A stretch of DNA of 64,000 bases from Alphaproteobacteria bacterium HT1-32 (GCA_009649675.1 WJPL01000003.1:471645-535644); one strand, 5' to 3'; shown: positions 36,967-46,967, counted from the first letter of the stretch. Program-made: numbers and translations. Notes: generated by a model not told the origin, from the letters alone.

Positions 36967-37322
36967 CGCTTTGCCGCAACCGGATTATTCGCCGCTTCCT
37001 TGTCCCAGGCGAGCCTGCGACCATAGCTGAAATTGTCAGCATAAGCCTTGATTCGGTTCTTGCGTTCCTTCGGCGCGAGAACGACGAAATCAATGTCGTT
37101 CCGCTTCGCATATTCGACAGCTTCTTCCTGACTGTCGAATTTCACCCTGATCTGTTCACTCGTCTTGCCGCCACCGGCCCACCCCATAAGAGGATCGTTC
37201 TGCTTACGCGCATCCGACATGAATTCCAGCACCCATTTGCGGGTATTGTTCATACCGGACTGCATGGCGTTTTTCACCGGGCGATAAATCCGAGCCTTCA
37301 TCAAAAGCATCCATAGTTCCAT
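36957..37322 (-). CDS. NADH dehydrogenase accessory subunit NDUFS4-like (ETC complex I)
   Basis: Homologue of the mitochondrial complex I 18-kDa subunit, found in alphaproteobacteria. The conserved core KARIYRPVKNAMQSG, TRKWVLEF, MGWAGGGKT and YAKRNDIDF is present. I start at the ATG at 37322, which has GAGGGGG about 7 bases upstream; an upstream ATG at 37355 also exists. The 121-residue product ends with a TAG that lies inside the tRNA-Arg gene (10-base overlap). Confidence 0.88.
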   Translation of the reverse strand: MELWMLLMKARIYRPVKNAMQSGMNNTRKWVLEFMSDARKQNDPLMGWAGGGKTSEQIRVKFDSQEEAVEYAKRNDIDFVVLAPKERKNRIKAYADNFSYGRRLAWDKEAANNPVAAKRAP

Positions 37323-37425
37323 GACCAGCCCCCTCGGCTGATCCTTCCCGGCCATAGCGATACACCAGAATGTCCGGCCTTGTCGAGGCTGACATCCTTC
37401 TGATTATCCGGGACAAGTGAAGAAA

Positions 37426-37502
<77 letters not shown>

Positions 37503-37564
37503 ACTGGCTGATCTTCTATGGTTTCCGAAGAACGATGGCAAGCGTACAAACCGGATGCCTGTCA

Positions 37565-39190
37565 TCATTTCTTGTGCGGAAACAGATTTCCGGCTGCAAA
37601 GCGCCCTGTACCGGGCCAGATCCGCCCCCAGAAAGATGGCCGGTTAACGGCCTGCGCAGCCAGAACCATGACCAGCGGCAGAAAGACCAGAGCGTGACGG
37701 TAGTTCTCGCAGCAGGCCAGCAGAACGCTGGCGAACAGAGCTGGTAATACGGCAACCGCCAGCAGCAGATTGCCGGCCGAAATATGACCGGCGATTCTAT
37801 CCACAGAAAGGCTGCGGATATTTCTTGCTGTGCGCCAGAGAGCCCCGAACCCATAAACGAAGATCAGCCAGTGACCGAGGTAAAAGAACGGGATGACCAG
37901 CAGGCTTCCCGCAAACAGGATTGCCGGCGTCTCGAACGACAGTCGGTTCAGCAGCGTATAGGATATTGCCCCGTTTTCGAGCCAGTGGTTCTTCAGTGTT
38001 CTGACCGCGCGGCGGATGAAATAGAGCGGCCGTTCAATCAGGGTATCGAACATGACAAACTGACTGACTTTGCCGTATTCGATACTGATTTCCGTTGCGC
38101 GCCAGGAAACCGGTCCGGCCCAGAGCCAGGGACGGTTCGCTGCATTCGCCAGGTCACGTTCCAGTATCTGCTGGAGATGCCGGTCAGGATGGTCTCTGAA
38201 ATAGTCTGACAGGCCCGCATAATCCGGCTGCAGTTCGCCATTTATCCGGCGATACATGCAGGTACCGTACCATGACGGAATATTCAGATTGGTATGCACC
38301 CCGCGATTACGAGCTTCGTTGTAGCACCAGAGCCACCAGTCCGGGTAGCCGCGCCGCTGTGCCATCAGATAGGCGCCGCGTTCCTGACCACTGGGGTCTT
38401 TCAGGCCGGAGGCATAGGCCTGCATGATATTCTGGCCGACGCCGGAGGACATTGACCAAAGACCATGCTGCTGCACGTTCTTCCCGACAATCAGACCGAT
38501 CACAAACAGTGGCAGGACAAGCGCCGGCAAGGAGCACCGCCATACACCGGTCTGCAGCCAGATAAGCAGTCCGGCAACCAGCGTCGCCGGGACAACGACC
38601 AGCGGTCCAAAATTGAAACTGGTGATCACCACGGCGGCAGTCAGCCCGACAAACAGACTGCGGATAATGGTGGGCCGGGAGGTAAAAGCCAGCAAGGCAA
38701 ACGCAAACAAAGCCACCAGCATCGGATTCATCGCATCCCAGCCAGCACCCAGAGTTGCCGTTTCCATGAGGATATACCGGCACGATATGAGGACGGCAGC
38801 AGAGATCGCAATCAGGCGCCCTGCCCCCAGTTGACGCGCCAGCAGGCAGGCCAGCCCAGCCGCAACAGAATCGAAGACTGCTGCACTCGTCAGCTTCGCT
38901 ACAATCACCTGTGATGGTCCGAACCAGCGTTCGATGAGAGCATCCCGGATAACCGCAAGTGGTGGTTCCGTATGATTATAAAGCAGATAGGACCAGAAAT
39001 GGTCCCGCAACGCGATGCGGTAAAGTTCCGGATGATCGGTGCCGGCGGAGAGGGAAACTGCGAAGGGTGAATCTTCCAGACCTAACCAGACAGCCGTCAG
39101 CCATCGGGCCATCAGCCCGAGAATAACAATACCGAGAAACAACAGGTAATCCCGAGGCGGGATAGCCCTGATCAGGCGGTCTGTCGCCAT
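37565..39190 (-). CDS. Polytopic membrane protein, GT-C glycosyltransferase-like
   Basis: About eleven predicted membrane helices. The first luminal loop contains [17 protein letters not shown], where acidic residues sit as in GT-C enzymes that use lipid-linked sugars; an LYNHTEPP segment follows. I start at the ATG at 39190 ([17 protein letters not shown], 541 residues); an upstream ATG at 39247 is possible. The function is uncertain and no other polysaccharide gene is adjacent. Confidence 0.65.
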   Translation of the reverse strand: MATDRLIRAIPPRDYLLFLGIVILGLMARWLTAVWLGLEDSPFAVSLSAGTDHPELYRIALRDHFWSYLLYNHTEPPLAVIRDALIERWFGPSQVIVAKLTSAAVFDSVAAGLACLLARQLGAGRLIAISAAVLISCRYILMETATLGAGWDAMNPMLVALFAFALLAFTSRPTIIRSLFVGLTAAVVITSFNFGPLVVVPATLVAGLLIWLQTGVWRCSLPALVLPLFVIGLIVGKNVQQHGLWSMSSGVGQNIMQAYASGLKDPSGQERGAYLMAQRRGYPDWWLWCYNEARNRGVHTNLNIPSWYGTCMYRRINGELQPDYAGLSDYFRDHPDRHLQQILERDLANAANRPWLWAGPVSWRATEISIEYGKVSQFVMFDTLIERPLYFIRRAVRTLKNHWLENGAISYTLLNRLSFETPAILFAGSLLVIPFFYLGHWLIFVYGFGALWRTARNIRSLSVDRIAGHISAGNLLLAVAVLPALFASVLLACCENYRHALVFLPLVMVLAAQAVNRPSFWGRIWPGTGRFAAGNLFPHKK

Positions 39191-39304
39191 GCAGCACCGG
39201 TAAAAACCCGGCCCGGGCCGGTGAATGATGGGGCTGGCTGACCCCACGTCACCCAGATCAGGCTGTCATACCCGTTTCAGAAGAACTGGCAAGACCGGAT
39301 CGCA

Positions 39305-39778
39305 TCATTTGTCGGTAAACATGGGATGTTCAACAAGATCACCCACCCTGATTCCCAGCCGCTCAACAGTTCCGCCATTCAGCTCCAGCACAGCCCTGAC
39401 CCGGCCATTCGAGGGAATGATATTCTCTGACTGTGGCTGGGTTCGTTGCTGGATATGGTGAATTGTTCCGTCATTGCGGATGAACAGCATGTCCAGCGGG
39501 AGATATGTGTTCTTCATCCACATCGCCTGACGGGCCACCCGCCCGAAATCGAACAGCATACCGGCATCAGGAGCCATCGATTCGCGGAACATCAGCCCCC
39601 GGCTGCGTTCCGCCGCTGTCCGGGCCAGTTCCACGGTAAAACTGTGGGTCTTGTCACCGCTGCGAATCGAGAGTGATGATGTCTCGAAGGCTGCGGCCGT
39701 CTGCACCAGGGTCAGAACCAGTATGACCGCAAGCGACATCGCGATTCCGGCAAACCGGCGTTCAGCGTAACAGTTCAT
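39305..39778 (-). CDS. DUF192 domain secreted protein
   Basis: 157 residues from the ATG at 39778, preceded by GGAG 7 bases upstream. A signal peptide ends near AAAFE, and the DUF192 core shows RGLMFRESMAPDAGMLFDF, MWMKNTYLPLDMLFI, SNGRVRAVLELNGGTVERLGI. The family function is unknown. It overlaps the end of the histone-deacetylase-family gene by 17 bases. Confidence 0.88.
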   Translation of the reverse strand: MNCYAERRFAGIAMSLAVILVLTLVQTAAAFETSSLSIRSGDKTHSFTVELARTAAERSRGLMFRESMAPDAGMLFDFGRVARQAMWMKNTYLPLDMLFIRNDGTIHHIQQRTQPQSENIIPSNGRVRAVLELNGGTVERLGIRVGDLVEHPMFTDK

Positions 39779-40910
39779 TGATAATCTCCGTGATTTCAGA
39801 CCGGACCGGACCATGGTTATCCGCATCCCGTAACCTGTCCAGCCAATGATCTGGCGGATCGCCGAGCCCCAGCTTTTGCCAGGTCAGTGAACGAAGCACG
39901 GCCTGCGCCGGCTCTGCCAGCCGATCCGGAATATCGTGGCCGTTCAGAGTTGCCCAGACGCCCGCCCAGGCCCGGGCGACCGACCATGGGTTATAGCCGC
40001 CGCCACCCAGAACCAGCAGACGCGGTGCCCGCCCCATCATCTGAGACACGACATTCCAGTGTGCGTTATTTGACAGTTTCATACGCGACTGCGGATCGTC
40101 TGCCAGACCATCGACGCCACATTGCAAAACGATCGCTTCCGGTGAGAAGTCATCACAGAGCGGCAGAACAGCGCCTTCGATCAGGGTCTGGAATTCAGTG
40201 TCATTCAGTTCTGCCGGCACAGCTGCATTGCGGGCCATTCCCCCTGCCCGGTCTGATACCGGACCGCTACGCGGCCAGCGATTCGCTTCATGAATCGAGA
40301 AGGTGAATACCCGGTCATCATCGGCAAAGGCATCCTGTACCCCGTCACCGTGATGGGCATCAATATCCAGATAAAAAATCCGTTCCAGCCCGTCATCCAG
40401 CATTTGCAGGATCGCCAGCACCGGGTCATTGAAATAGCAGAACCCGCTCGCCCGGTCCGGTCGGCCGTGATGCGTGCCACCGGCCAGACTATGCACCACC
40501 CCGCCCCGGCGCAGCATTTGTGCCGCCAGAATACCGGCACCGCAGGATGTCGCCGGTCGCCGGAATACCTCGGGATAGATCGGATTGCCGAACCGACCGA
40601 TATGATAACGCTCCGCCAGTTCCTCCGGCAGTGACTGTTCGGCTTCGGCCCGCATCACCGCTGCGATATAATCGGGGTGATGGAACCGGGCCAGTTGCTG
40701 CGGCGTCGCCCGGGGGCTGTCGACGTACTGATCCGGCGCAATCCAACCCGCGGCATGACACAGATCAAGCGCCGCCGAGACCCGGGCAATACCCAGCGGA
40801 TGCTTGCTGCCATAGGACGAGTTTCGGTAAATCTCGCTGGCGATCAGTACCGGACGGGCTGCGGCATCAGCCCCCGCTGCTTGCGGTAACATGGTTTCAG
40901 ACTGCTTCAT
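39762..40910 (-). CDS. Histone deacetylase family protein
   Basis: Zinc-dependent deacetylase of the acetoin-utilisation/HDAC fold; bacterial members act on small acetylated amines or acetyl-lysine. The 382-residue product has the catalytic LAGGTHHG and YLDIDAHHGDGVQDAF blocks with the zinc aspartate and histidine, and the final GGGGYNP. Codons overlap the DUF192 gene by 17 bases. The substrate is unknown. Confidence 0.88.
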   Translation of the reverse strand: MKQSETMLPQAAGADAAARPVLIASEIYRNSSYGSKHPLGIARVSAALDLCHAAGWIAPDQYVDSPRATPQQLARFHHPDYIAAVMRAEAEQSLPEELAERYHIGRFGNPIYPEVFRRPATSCGAGILAAQMLRRGGVVHSLAGGTHHGRPDRASGFCYFNDPVLAILQMLDDGLERIFYLDIDAHHGDGVQDAFADDDRVFTFSIHEANRWPRSGPVSDRAGGMARNAAVPAELNDTEFQTLIEGAVLPLCDDFSPEAIVLQCGVDGLADDPQSRMKLSNNAHWNVVSQMMGRAPRLLVLGGGGYNPWSVARAWAGVWATLNGHDIPDRLAEPAQAVLRSLTWQKLGLGDPPDHWLDRLRDADNHGPVRSEITEIINELLR

Positions 40911-40954
40911 TCAACCCAGATGGGGACTGGCCGGCTTGCGGAAAAGCAACAAGA

Positions 40955-41869
40955 TCAGGTTGCCGGTGTATCCGGTGCAATTGACCGGGCAATACTGGCA
41001 TCCAGTGCCTCATAGTCATTCAGGCCGATAGTTTCATAAAGCTCTGCCCGGCTTTGCATCCGGTCCAGTGCAGGTTCAGTTCCGTCGGCCTGTTTCAGCC
41101 CACCGTAAAGCTGCTGCATCGCCTTGGCGGCAACGCGCAGCGAGGAAACCGGCCAGATGACAATCTGATAACCCATGGCTTCAAATTCTGCCCCGGTCAT
41201 ATAAGGGGTACGCCCGAATTCTGTCATGTTGGCCAGCAACGGTGTTCCCGGCATGGCATCGGCAAATGCCCTGAAAGCCTCGCGTGTTCCCAGAGCTTCC
41301 GGAAAGATGATGTCAGCGCCCGCTTCGACATAAAGCCGGGCACGGCGAACGGCCTCATCAAAACTTTCAGCCGCAGCATCCGTGCGGGCGATAATCCGCA
41401 AATCGGTCCGGGCACGAACGGCGGCAGAAACCTTCGCTGCCATTTCCTCGGCACTGGCGAGTCGTTTGTCATTCAGATGACCGCATTTCTTTGGCAGGAT
41501 CTGGTCTTCAATCTGAACCGCCGCCGCCCCCGCAGACTCCAGCTCGCGCACCAGCCGCATGGCGTTCAGGGCCTCGCCATATCCGGTATCACCATCGACA
41601 ATGATCGGCAGGTCGGTTGCCCTGTGAATCTGCCGGGTCGCCGCACAAAGCTCTTCCATGGTCAGGATACCGAGGTCAGGCAGGCCCATGCTGGCCGTTA
41701 CAGCCGCACCAGAGAGGTAAAGGCAGTCAAACCCGGCTTCCTGTGCCAGCAGGCCGGCCATAGCGTTATGGGCGCCCGGAGCGCGCAGAATACCCGGCTT
41801 TTGTAATAACTCGGCCAGTTGGTCACCGGGACGCTTGGTTGATGCTGGTCGGTCAAGCCAGGTGTTCAT
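40955..41869 (-). CDS. Isocitrate lyase/PEP mutase family protein, PrpB-like
   Basis: TIM-barrel lyase of the methylisocitrate lyase group. From the ATG at 41869 (AAGGAA upstream) the product is 304 residues. Visible are the substrate block YLSGAAVTASMGLPD, VDGDTGYGEA with the metal Asp, and the active-site loop PKKCGHLNDKRL with the catalytic Cys. No prpC or prpD is adjacent, so methylisocitrate lyase is the best fit but oxaloacetate-type lyases remain possible. Confidence 0.8.
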   Translation of the reverse strand: MNTWLDRPASTKRPGDQLAELLQKPGILRAPGAHNAMAGLLAQEAGFDCLYLSGAAVTASMGLPDLGILTMEELCAATRQIHRATDLPIIVDGDTGYGEALNAMRLVRELESAGAAAVQIEDQILPKKCGHLNDKRLASAEEMAAKVSAAVRARTDLRIIARTDAAAESFDEAVRRARLYVEAGADIIFPEALGTREAFRAFADAMPGTPLLANMTEFGRTPYMTGAEFEAMGYQIVIWPVSSLRVAAKAMQQLYGGLKQADGTEPALDRMQSRAELYETIGLNDYEALDASIARSIAPDTPAT

Positions 41870-41964
41870 GGGAAGGTTCCTTTCATGGATACAGAACGGG
41901 CAGCCACGTTGCACCGTCCGCTGCCTGCGGTTAATCTCTGCCCACAGTCATCACGGAGTGCATC

Positions 41965-42792
41965 ATGTCGATCAAGTCTATTCTGGTCCATATCGCGGAC
42001 GATGAAGATCATCTCGCAAGGTTTAAAGCCGCCAAGGGGCTGGCTGCCTGCTTTGATGCCCATCTCACCGCGCTCTATGTGACCAGCCCGGTGCATTTCA
42101 AGGCGGCTATGGTCGGGCGAGGTGCGTCAGTTGGTTATGAGCGTGAGAAAGTCGCTTTTGCCGAGCGCAAGATGAAAGAGATCGAGAACGAATTCAGAGA
42201 ATATCTCGACAGTAACGACATTGACCTGGAATGGGTGGTCAATGACGGTGAGCATCTGGAGCGTCTGACCTATCATGCCTGCTTCAACGATCTCGCGATC
42301 GTCAGCCAGACAGAAGAAACCACACTTGAGGAAATCATCGCCCACAGCCTGCCCGATCAGCTGGCACTTCATTCTCCCTGCCCGACACTGGTTTTGCCGC
42401 ATGGCTGGGACAAGGGCGGTCTTCCCGAACGTGTTGTCATCGGCTGGAAACCCAGCCCTGCCGCCAACCGGGCACTTCGCGGTGCCATGCCCTTCCTGAA
42501 ACAGGCCAAGGGTGTCCGCGTCGTTACCGTATCCGAACGCGGCAAGGCAGACGCCCATGACAAATCAGTCATGATGCATCTGGAGCGCCATGGAATTCAG
42601 GCGGAACTGGTGCACGAAACCGGCATTGACCGTAAGGCCGGACATATTCTGCTCGATCAGGCGGCATCATATCAGGCAGAGATGGTGGTCATGGGTGGGT
42701 TCAGTCATTCACGACTGCACGATCTGGTTGTTGGCTCTGCCACCTCACATGTCCTGCACTATGCGGAAGTGCCGCTGCTGATGGCGCACTAG
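41965..42792 (+). CDS. Universal stress protein, tandem Usp domains
   Basis: 275 residues with two Usp-like halves. The second half keeps the ATP-binding pattern G-2x-G-9x-G-S/T (MGGFSHSRLHDLVVGSATSHVL at about 247-267) while the first half is degenerate. It starts 95 bases from the divergent PrpB-like gene and ends before a strong bidirectional terminator. Confidence 0.85.
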   Translation: MSIKSILVHIADDEDHLARFKAAKGLAACFDAHLTALYVTSPVHFKAAMVGRGASVGYEREKVAFAERKMKEIENEFREYLDSNDIDLEWVVNDGEHLERLTYHACFNDLAIVSQTEETTLEEIIAHSLPDQLALHSPCPTLVLPHGWDKGGLPERVVIGWKPSPAANRALRGAMPFLKQAKGVRVVTVSERGKADAHDKSVMMHLERHGIQAELVHETGIDRKAGHILLDQAASYQAEMVVMGGFSHSRLHDLVVGSATSHVLHYAEVPLLMAH

Positions 42793-42820
42793 ATCAGCGA
42801 ATACTGATACGGAAGAAATA

Positions 42821-42856
42821 AAAACCCCGCAGGCTGCGATGCCTGCGGGGTTTTTT
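42821..42856. terminator. Bidirectional Rho-independent terminator
   Basis: A 14-base perfect stem AAAACCCCGCAGGC / GCCTGCGGGGTTTT with a 6-base loop, flanked by A-run and T-run. It serves the convergent usp and nhaD genes. Confidence 0.92.
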
Positions 42857-42883
42857 CATGGCCTGTTATCAGGCCGCGGTCAG

Positions 42884-44308
42884 TTAGAAGAAGACCAGCG
42901 TTACCAGTCCGAAGACCGGCACCAGGAAGATCAGCGACCAGCCCATATAGCCGAAGAAGCTTGGCATCTTGATACCCCTGTCTTCAGCAATGGACCGCAC
43001 CATGAAGTTCGGTGCGTTGCCGATATAGGTGTTCGCCCCCATGAAAACGGCACCCGCAGATATCGCCAGCAGGGTCTGGCTCATCGGCCCCATCAGCTGC
43101 TGTGCATCACCGCCTGCCGTATTGAAGAAGACGACATAGGTCGGCGCATTATCAAGGAAGCTGGAGAGCACACCCGTCAGCCAGAAATAGGCAACATTCA
43201 CCGGTTCCCCGGCATCATTGGTGACCAGCGAAATCACATCGGACAAGGCGCCGTCCCGGCCTGCTTTCAGAATGGCAATCGCCGGTATCATGGTCAGGAA
43301 AATACCGATGAACAGCTTACCGACCTCCACGATCGGGAACCAGCTGAAGCCATTGGCTTCCCGGCTTTCCCGGCTGGTAATCACCCAGGAGGCAACCGCA
43401 ATAGCAAGCAGCAGCAGGTCCCGCAGGATATTCTGAAGCTCAACCGGGGTGTGGTAGATGGAAATCGAAATGCCAGGCTTCCAGGAACCACTCATCAGCA
43501 CCGCAGCGACAATGCCGCCCAGCAGCAGGATATTGAAGCCACCCTCGATACCGAATTTCTCTCCCTCACCCGGTGCAGACGCATCTGCCGGCGGTGTGCT
43601 TTCCTTGCGATAAAGATAGCTGTCCAGAAGGAAGAAGACGACCAGCAGAATCGCGCTGACGAACAGCATCGGCAGGAACATATGCGTGGTCGGCCAGAAG
43701 AATGAGACCCCCTTCAGGAAGCCCAGAAACAGCGGCGGATCACCAAGCGGGGTCAGGGAGCCGCCGATATTCGCGACCAGAAAGATAAAGAAGACAACCA
43801 CATGCACATTATGTTCGCGATTTTCATTCGCCCGCAGCAAAGGGCGAATCAGCAACATTGCAGCCCCGGTCGTTCCCATCCAGCTCGCGATCAGCGTACC
43901 GAACGCCAGAATCCCGGTGTTCACTACCGGAGAGCCGACCAGTGAGCCTTTCAGGCGTACGCCCCCTGCCACCGTGAACAGCGACAGCAACAGAATGATG
44001 AACGGGATATATTCAAGGAACAGGGTATGAATGATCTCGAACAGGGCGATATCAAATCCGTACACCAGCGCAAAGGGTCCGAGGAAAGCCAGCGCCCAGA
44101 ATCCGGAAATCTTGCCGAAATTATCATGCCAGAAATGTGGTGCTGCCAGCGGGAAGACGGCAATGGACAACAGCATCGCCACAAACGGTGCCACCCACCA
44201 TACCGCAAGGTCTGCACCATCAAGAACCGGCGCGCCCTCGCCGGCGGCAAATGAAGCTGACGTAGTGGTCAGCAAAATCGTGGCGACAAGCGCAAGCAAA
44301 CGGATCAA
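42884..44308 (-). CDS. nhaD: Sodium:proton antiporter NhaD
   Basis: IT-superfamily Na+/H+ antiporter with about 12-13 membrane segments. Conserved blocks are SWMGTTGAAMLLIRPLLRANE, NIGGSLTPLGDPPLFLGFLKG and FLDNAPTYVVFF. I favour a TTG start at 44308 with GGGGGA 4 bases before it, giving 474 residues and a signal-like N-terminus; an ATG at 44353 without a good ribosome site adds 15 residues. No operon partners. Confidence 0.88.
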   Translation of the reverse strand: MIRLLALVATILLTTTSASFAAGEGAPVLDGADLAVWWVAPFVAMLLSIAVFPLAAPHFWHDNFGKISGFWALAFLGPFALVYGFDIALFEIIHTLFLEYIPFIILLLSLFTVAGGVRLKGSLVGSPVVNTGILAFGTLIASWMGTTGAAMLLIRPLLRANENREHNVHVVVFFIFLVANIGGSLTPLGDPPLFLGFLKGVSFFWPTTHMFLPMLFVSAILLVVFFLLDSYLYRKESTPPADASAPGEGEKFGIEGGFNILLLGGIVAAVLMSGSWKPGISISIYHTPVELQNILRDLLLLAIAVASWVITSRESREANGFSWFPIVEVGKLFIGIFLTMIPAIAILKAGRDGALSDVISLVTNDAGEPVNVAYFWLTGVLSSFLDNAPTYVVFFNTAGGDAQQLMGPMSQTLLAISAGAVFMGANTYIGNAPNFMVRSIAEDRGIKMPSFFGYMGWSLIFLVPVFGLVTLVFF

Positions 44309-44445
44309 GACATCCCCCAATGATTTCTCTCTGATCGCAAAACCGGCAGGCATACCTGAGGAAAGCCTTGGTTTTCGCTAATTCCAAGTGGGGAGCAAGT
44401 ATGCCGAACGGGTCAGATCAAGCCAAGCCGAAACTCCCCGGAAAG

Positions 44446-45006
44446 CTATCCGGGTTTTTGTCCCGGCACCCATTTGGTTACCGAGACCGGACGCCCGGTC
44501 TGCGAGACCAGAAGTGTCGGGCGATCCGGATGCAACTGCTCGACGGGATCAGCCGCTTTCTTCTTTTTCTTCGGCTTGCGATTGAAGCGGCCGTAAAAGG
44601 CAATCATGTCATCAAGACTGATTTCCGCCCCCGGTGCACGCTTGAAAGCATTCAGAAAGGGGGCGTGCTTCATCAGCGTCTTCGACAGATGATCAGCCGA
44701 ATGATGGCTATAGCGTTCCCAGATAGCATTCAGAAAGACTTCCGCCTCTTCCGGCAGCGGCCAGGTGTCGAAGTCAGGCCGGCCATTGGTGAAGGCCCGG
44801 TAGACATTCGGTTCGATCGGTCCGAGATGGTCTGCAACGAAAATGGAGGGCATCAGTTTGCGTCCGCCATTATCCACGGCATAGAACGCCTGAGAAACAT
44901 AGAGCAGGCGGTGCAGTTTCTGTGGTTGCAGATAGCTGTTGTCCTGCAAGGCCCGGTCTGTGAACCAGATGGCGACATCAAAGCTGGAATCGGCTGCAGA
45001 CGGCAT
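44446..45006 (-). CDS. Panacea (SocA-like, DUF4065) domain protein
   Basis: 186 residues. The N-terminal part fits the Panacea domain: AIWFTDRAL, LQPQKLHRLLYVSQAFYAV, and the DHLGPIEPNVYRAF block. A Lys-rich tail (KKKKKA) follows at about 146. In Caulobacter, SocA is a proteolysis adaptor and antitoxin for SocB; many Panacea proteins are antitoxins. No obvious toxin gene is adjacent, so an antitoxin role is not supported here. Confidence 0.7.
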   Translation of the reverse strand: MPSAADSSFDVAIWFTDRALQDNSYLQPQKLHRLLYVSQAFYAVDNGGRKLMPSIFVADHLGPIEPNVYRAFTNGRPDFDTWPLPEEAEVFLNAIWERYSHHSADHLSKTLMKHAPFLNAFKRAPGAEISLDDMIAFYGRFNRKPKKKKKAADPVEQLHPDRPTLLVSQTGRPVSVTKWVPGQKPG

Positions 45007-45094
45007 TTTCCCTCACGCCAGGAAACAGTTACTCCCCGGTTCTAGACTGAACAGGGTAAAGAAATCATTTCCGCATCCAGACCGTGATAACCGG

Positions 45095-45487
45095 TCAGGT
45101 CTTGATATCAAGGACCGAGCGCGCAACCTGATCTGCGGTTTCAAGAACCCTGAGATTCGCTTCATAGGCATTTTCAGCGAGCGCCAGCTGAGTGACATCC
45201 TCAACCAGTGATCCGGATGGCACACCAACGATCCCCTCGTCATTTGCATTCGGGTCGGACGGGGCAAACTGCAGGACAAAAGACGGGTCCACAGGTGCCG
45301 TGCCAGAAACAACCCCGCCCCCGGCCTGCGAGGACTGCGTTACCCCGGTCGTTCTGTATCCGTCATAGCTGCCATTATCCCCGACCGAACCTGTCGTGTT
45401 TCGGTTGGCGATATTACCGGCAGCAGATTGCGCCCGGTTAGTTGCGGCCTGAAGACCGGATACAGCAATCGAAGAAATGGGGTTCAT
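45095..45487 (-). CDS. Orphan flagellar rod-like protein (FlgC/FlgE-like)
   Basis: 130 residues. The N-terminus SSIAVSGLQAATNRAQSAAGNIANRNT and the C-terminus EDVTQLALAENAYEANLRVLETADQ match the conserved ends of flagellar axial proteins. The middle is short and replaces the usual rod domain. No other flagellar gene is in the window. A structural or regulatory role in the basal body is possible but untested. Confidence 0.72.
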   Translation of the reverse strand: MNPISSIAVSGLQAATNRAQSAAGNIANRNTTGSVGDNGSYDGYRTTGVTQSSQAGGGVVSGTAPVDPSFVLQFAPSDPNANDEGIVGVPSGSLVEDVTQLALAENAYEANLRVLETADQVARSVLDIKT

Positions 45488-45557
45488 GTTTCCGTACTCC
45501 GTTTCACCGATACTGGATGATCGCAGAGCATTCGGCTGTGACGACAGACACAGGAGA

Positions 45558-45983
45558 TCAGATAGCGTAACTCAACTGCGCGCCAGTGGATTTCCCACCA
45601 TTCGCGATCGTCGTGATATTGCTTTCATACACGGCGATACCGCGGGCAATTTCATAAGGTGGCAGGTTTATGCCGCTACGCCCCGACGCCGTGAAGACTG
45701 CTGAACCGTCAGTCGACCCTTCTTCTGCCTCATGCAGCTCATAGGCGAAGGCAACGGACTGGGAGCTGAACCTATTGCCCGACTGCCGGTCATTGTCTTT
45801 CTCAGTGAACGAAAAATCCTGCTGGAGAACCTGTTCATCCTGCGAACCAACATTGAAGCCTTCAGGGATAGCATCGACCTCAGCCCGTGAACCGGACGCA
45901 ACACCACGACCACCGCTGCTCGGCGAAATACGCGAGCTCGGCGTTGTGGCAGCAGATGCGACCGGTTTGACCTGAAGGGCCAT
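45558..45983 (-). CDS. Hypothetical protein, 141 residues
   Basis: No family recognised. The N-terminal half is low complexity and Ser/Gly-rich; the C-terminal half (SSQSVAFAYELHEAEE, INLPPYEIARGIAVYESNI) looks folded. It lies 70 bases upstream of the rod-like protein on the same strand, with which it may be transcribed. Composition resembles exported flagellar-associated proteins, but this is only an impression. Confidence 0.5.
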   Translation of the reverse strand: MALQVKPVASAATTPSSRISPSSGGRGVASGSRAEVDAIPEGFNVGSQDEQVLQQDFSFTEKDNDRQSGNRFSSQSVAFAYELHEAEEGSTDGSAVFTASGRSGINLPPYEIARGIAVYESNITTIANGGKSTGAQLSYAI

Positions 45984-46092
45984 GCCCTGATGATTCCTTT
46001 AATTATTCCAGAAGCTTAAAGCGTTCCGCAAAAAACAGTACGGCACACCTGTTAAATTTCATTAAGCATAGTGGACGTTAAGGATAAAAAAA

Positions 46093-46959
46093 TCAAGGTT
46101 TTCCGCGATATTCGTTCTGTTCCTCATGGCCATGGTGAGCCGCTTGTCCACCCGCATAGCGTTCAACGAACCCCGCAACAGCCGCTGCCGCACCAAAATC
46201 ATAGAGGTCCATATGCGCCCCGCCTTCAAAACGGACAAATTCCTTCGGCTCATTTGCAGCTGAAAACAGCCGGTGGCCAAGTTCGTATGGAACAACAGAA
46301 TCAGCCGTTCCATGCATCACAAGAACCGGGGAGACGACCTGACTGATACGGCTGAACGAATCAAAGCGGTCTTTCACCAGCCAGTGCACAGGCAGCCAGG
46401 GATACTGGCGCGCAGCAACATCCGGAACACTGGTTAGCGGGGCATCCAGAATAACAGCCGCAACAGCCGATTCTGACGCCAGCTTGACCGCAACGGCTGT
46501 CCCCAATGATTCGCCGTAGATCACAATCCGGTTCTCGGCAATGCCCTCGGCCCGCAACCAGTTCAGACCGGCCAGCCCGTCCATGAACAAACCGGCTTCC
46601 GTCGGCGTCCCCGGATTTCCCCCGAACCCGCGATAATCAACCAGCAGGCAGCCAAATCCGGCGGCAATAAAATGTCGCAATCTGGCCGCACGGTCCGCCA
46701 GCGTTCCCGCGTTACCATGAAGATACAGCAGCACCGGCCTGTCAGCCCGAGGCGGCGGTACGTACCATGCATTCAGTTCAAGATGGTCTTCTGTCTTCAG
46801 GGTAACTTCTGAAGCTTCCGCCAGATCCGCTTCACTGAGGTGGCTGCGATGAACGTCAGGGCGATAAATCAGCTTTCGCTGGAACAGATACATGCCCAGC
46901 GTGATGCCGAGGTACATTGCCAGCAGAACTGCTGCCAGCCAGCCAAGAGACTGCATCAT
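46093..46959 (-). CDS. Alpha/beta hydrolase, BEM46-like
   Basis: 288 residues with an N-terminal membrane anchor (about 5-25), oxyanion block LYLHGNAGT, LLVDYRGFGGNPG, nucleophile elbow GESLG with Ser151, and the catalytic His in GGAHMDLYDFG. The aspartate lies in VMHGTADSVVP. Substrate unknown. It is transcribed after the TPR gene with an 8-base gap. Confidence 0.85.
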   Translation of the reverse strand: MMQSLGWLAAVLLAMYLGITLGMYLFQRKLIYRPDVHRSHLSEADLAEASEVTLKTEDHLELNAWYVPPPRADRPVLLYLHGNAGTLADRAARLRHFIAAGFGCLLVDYRGFGGNPGTPTEAGLFMDGLAGLNWLRAEGIAENRIVIYGESLGTAVAVKLASESAVAAVILDAPLTSVPDVAARQYPWLPVHWLVKDRFDSFSRISQVVSPVLVMHGTADSVVPYELGHRLFSAANEPKEFVRFEGGAHMDLYDFGAAAAVAGFVERYAGGQAAHHGHEEQNEYRGKP

Positions 46960-46967
46960 ACGAAAAA

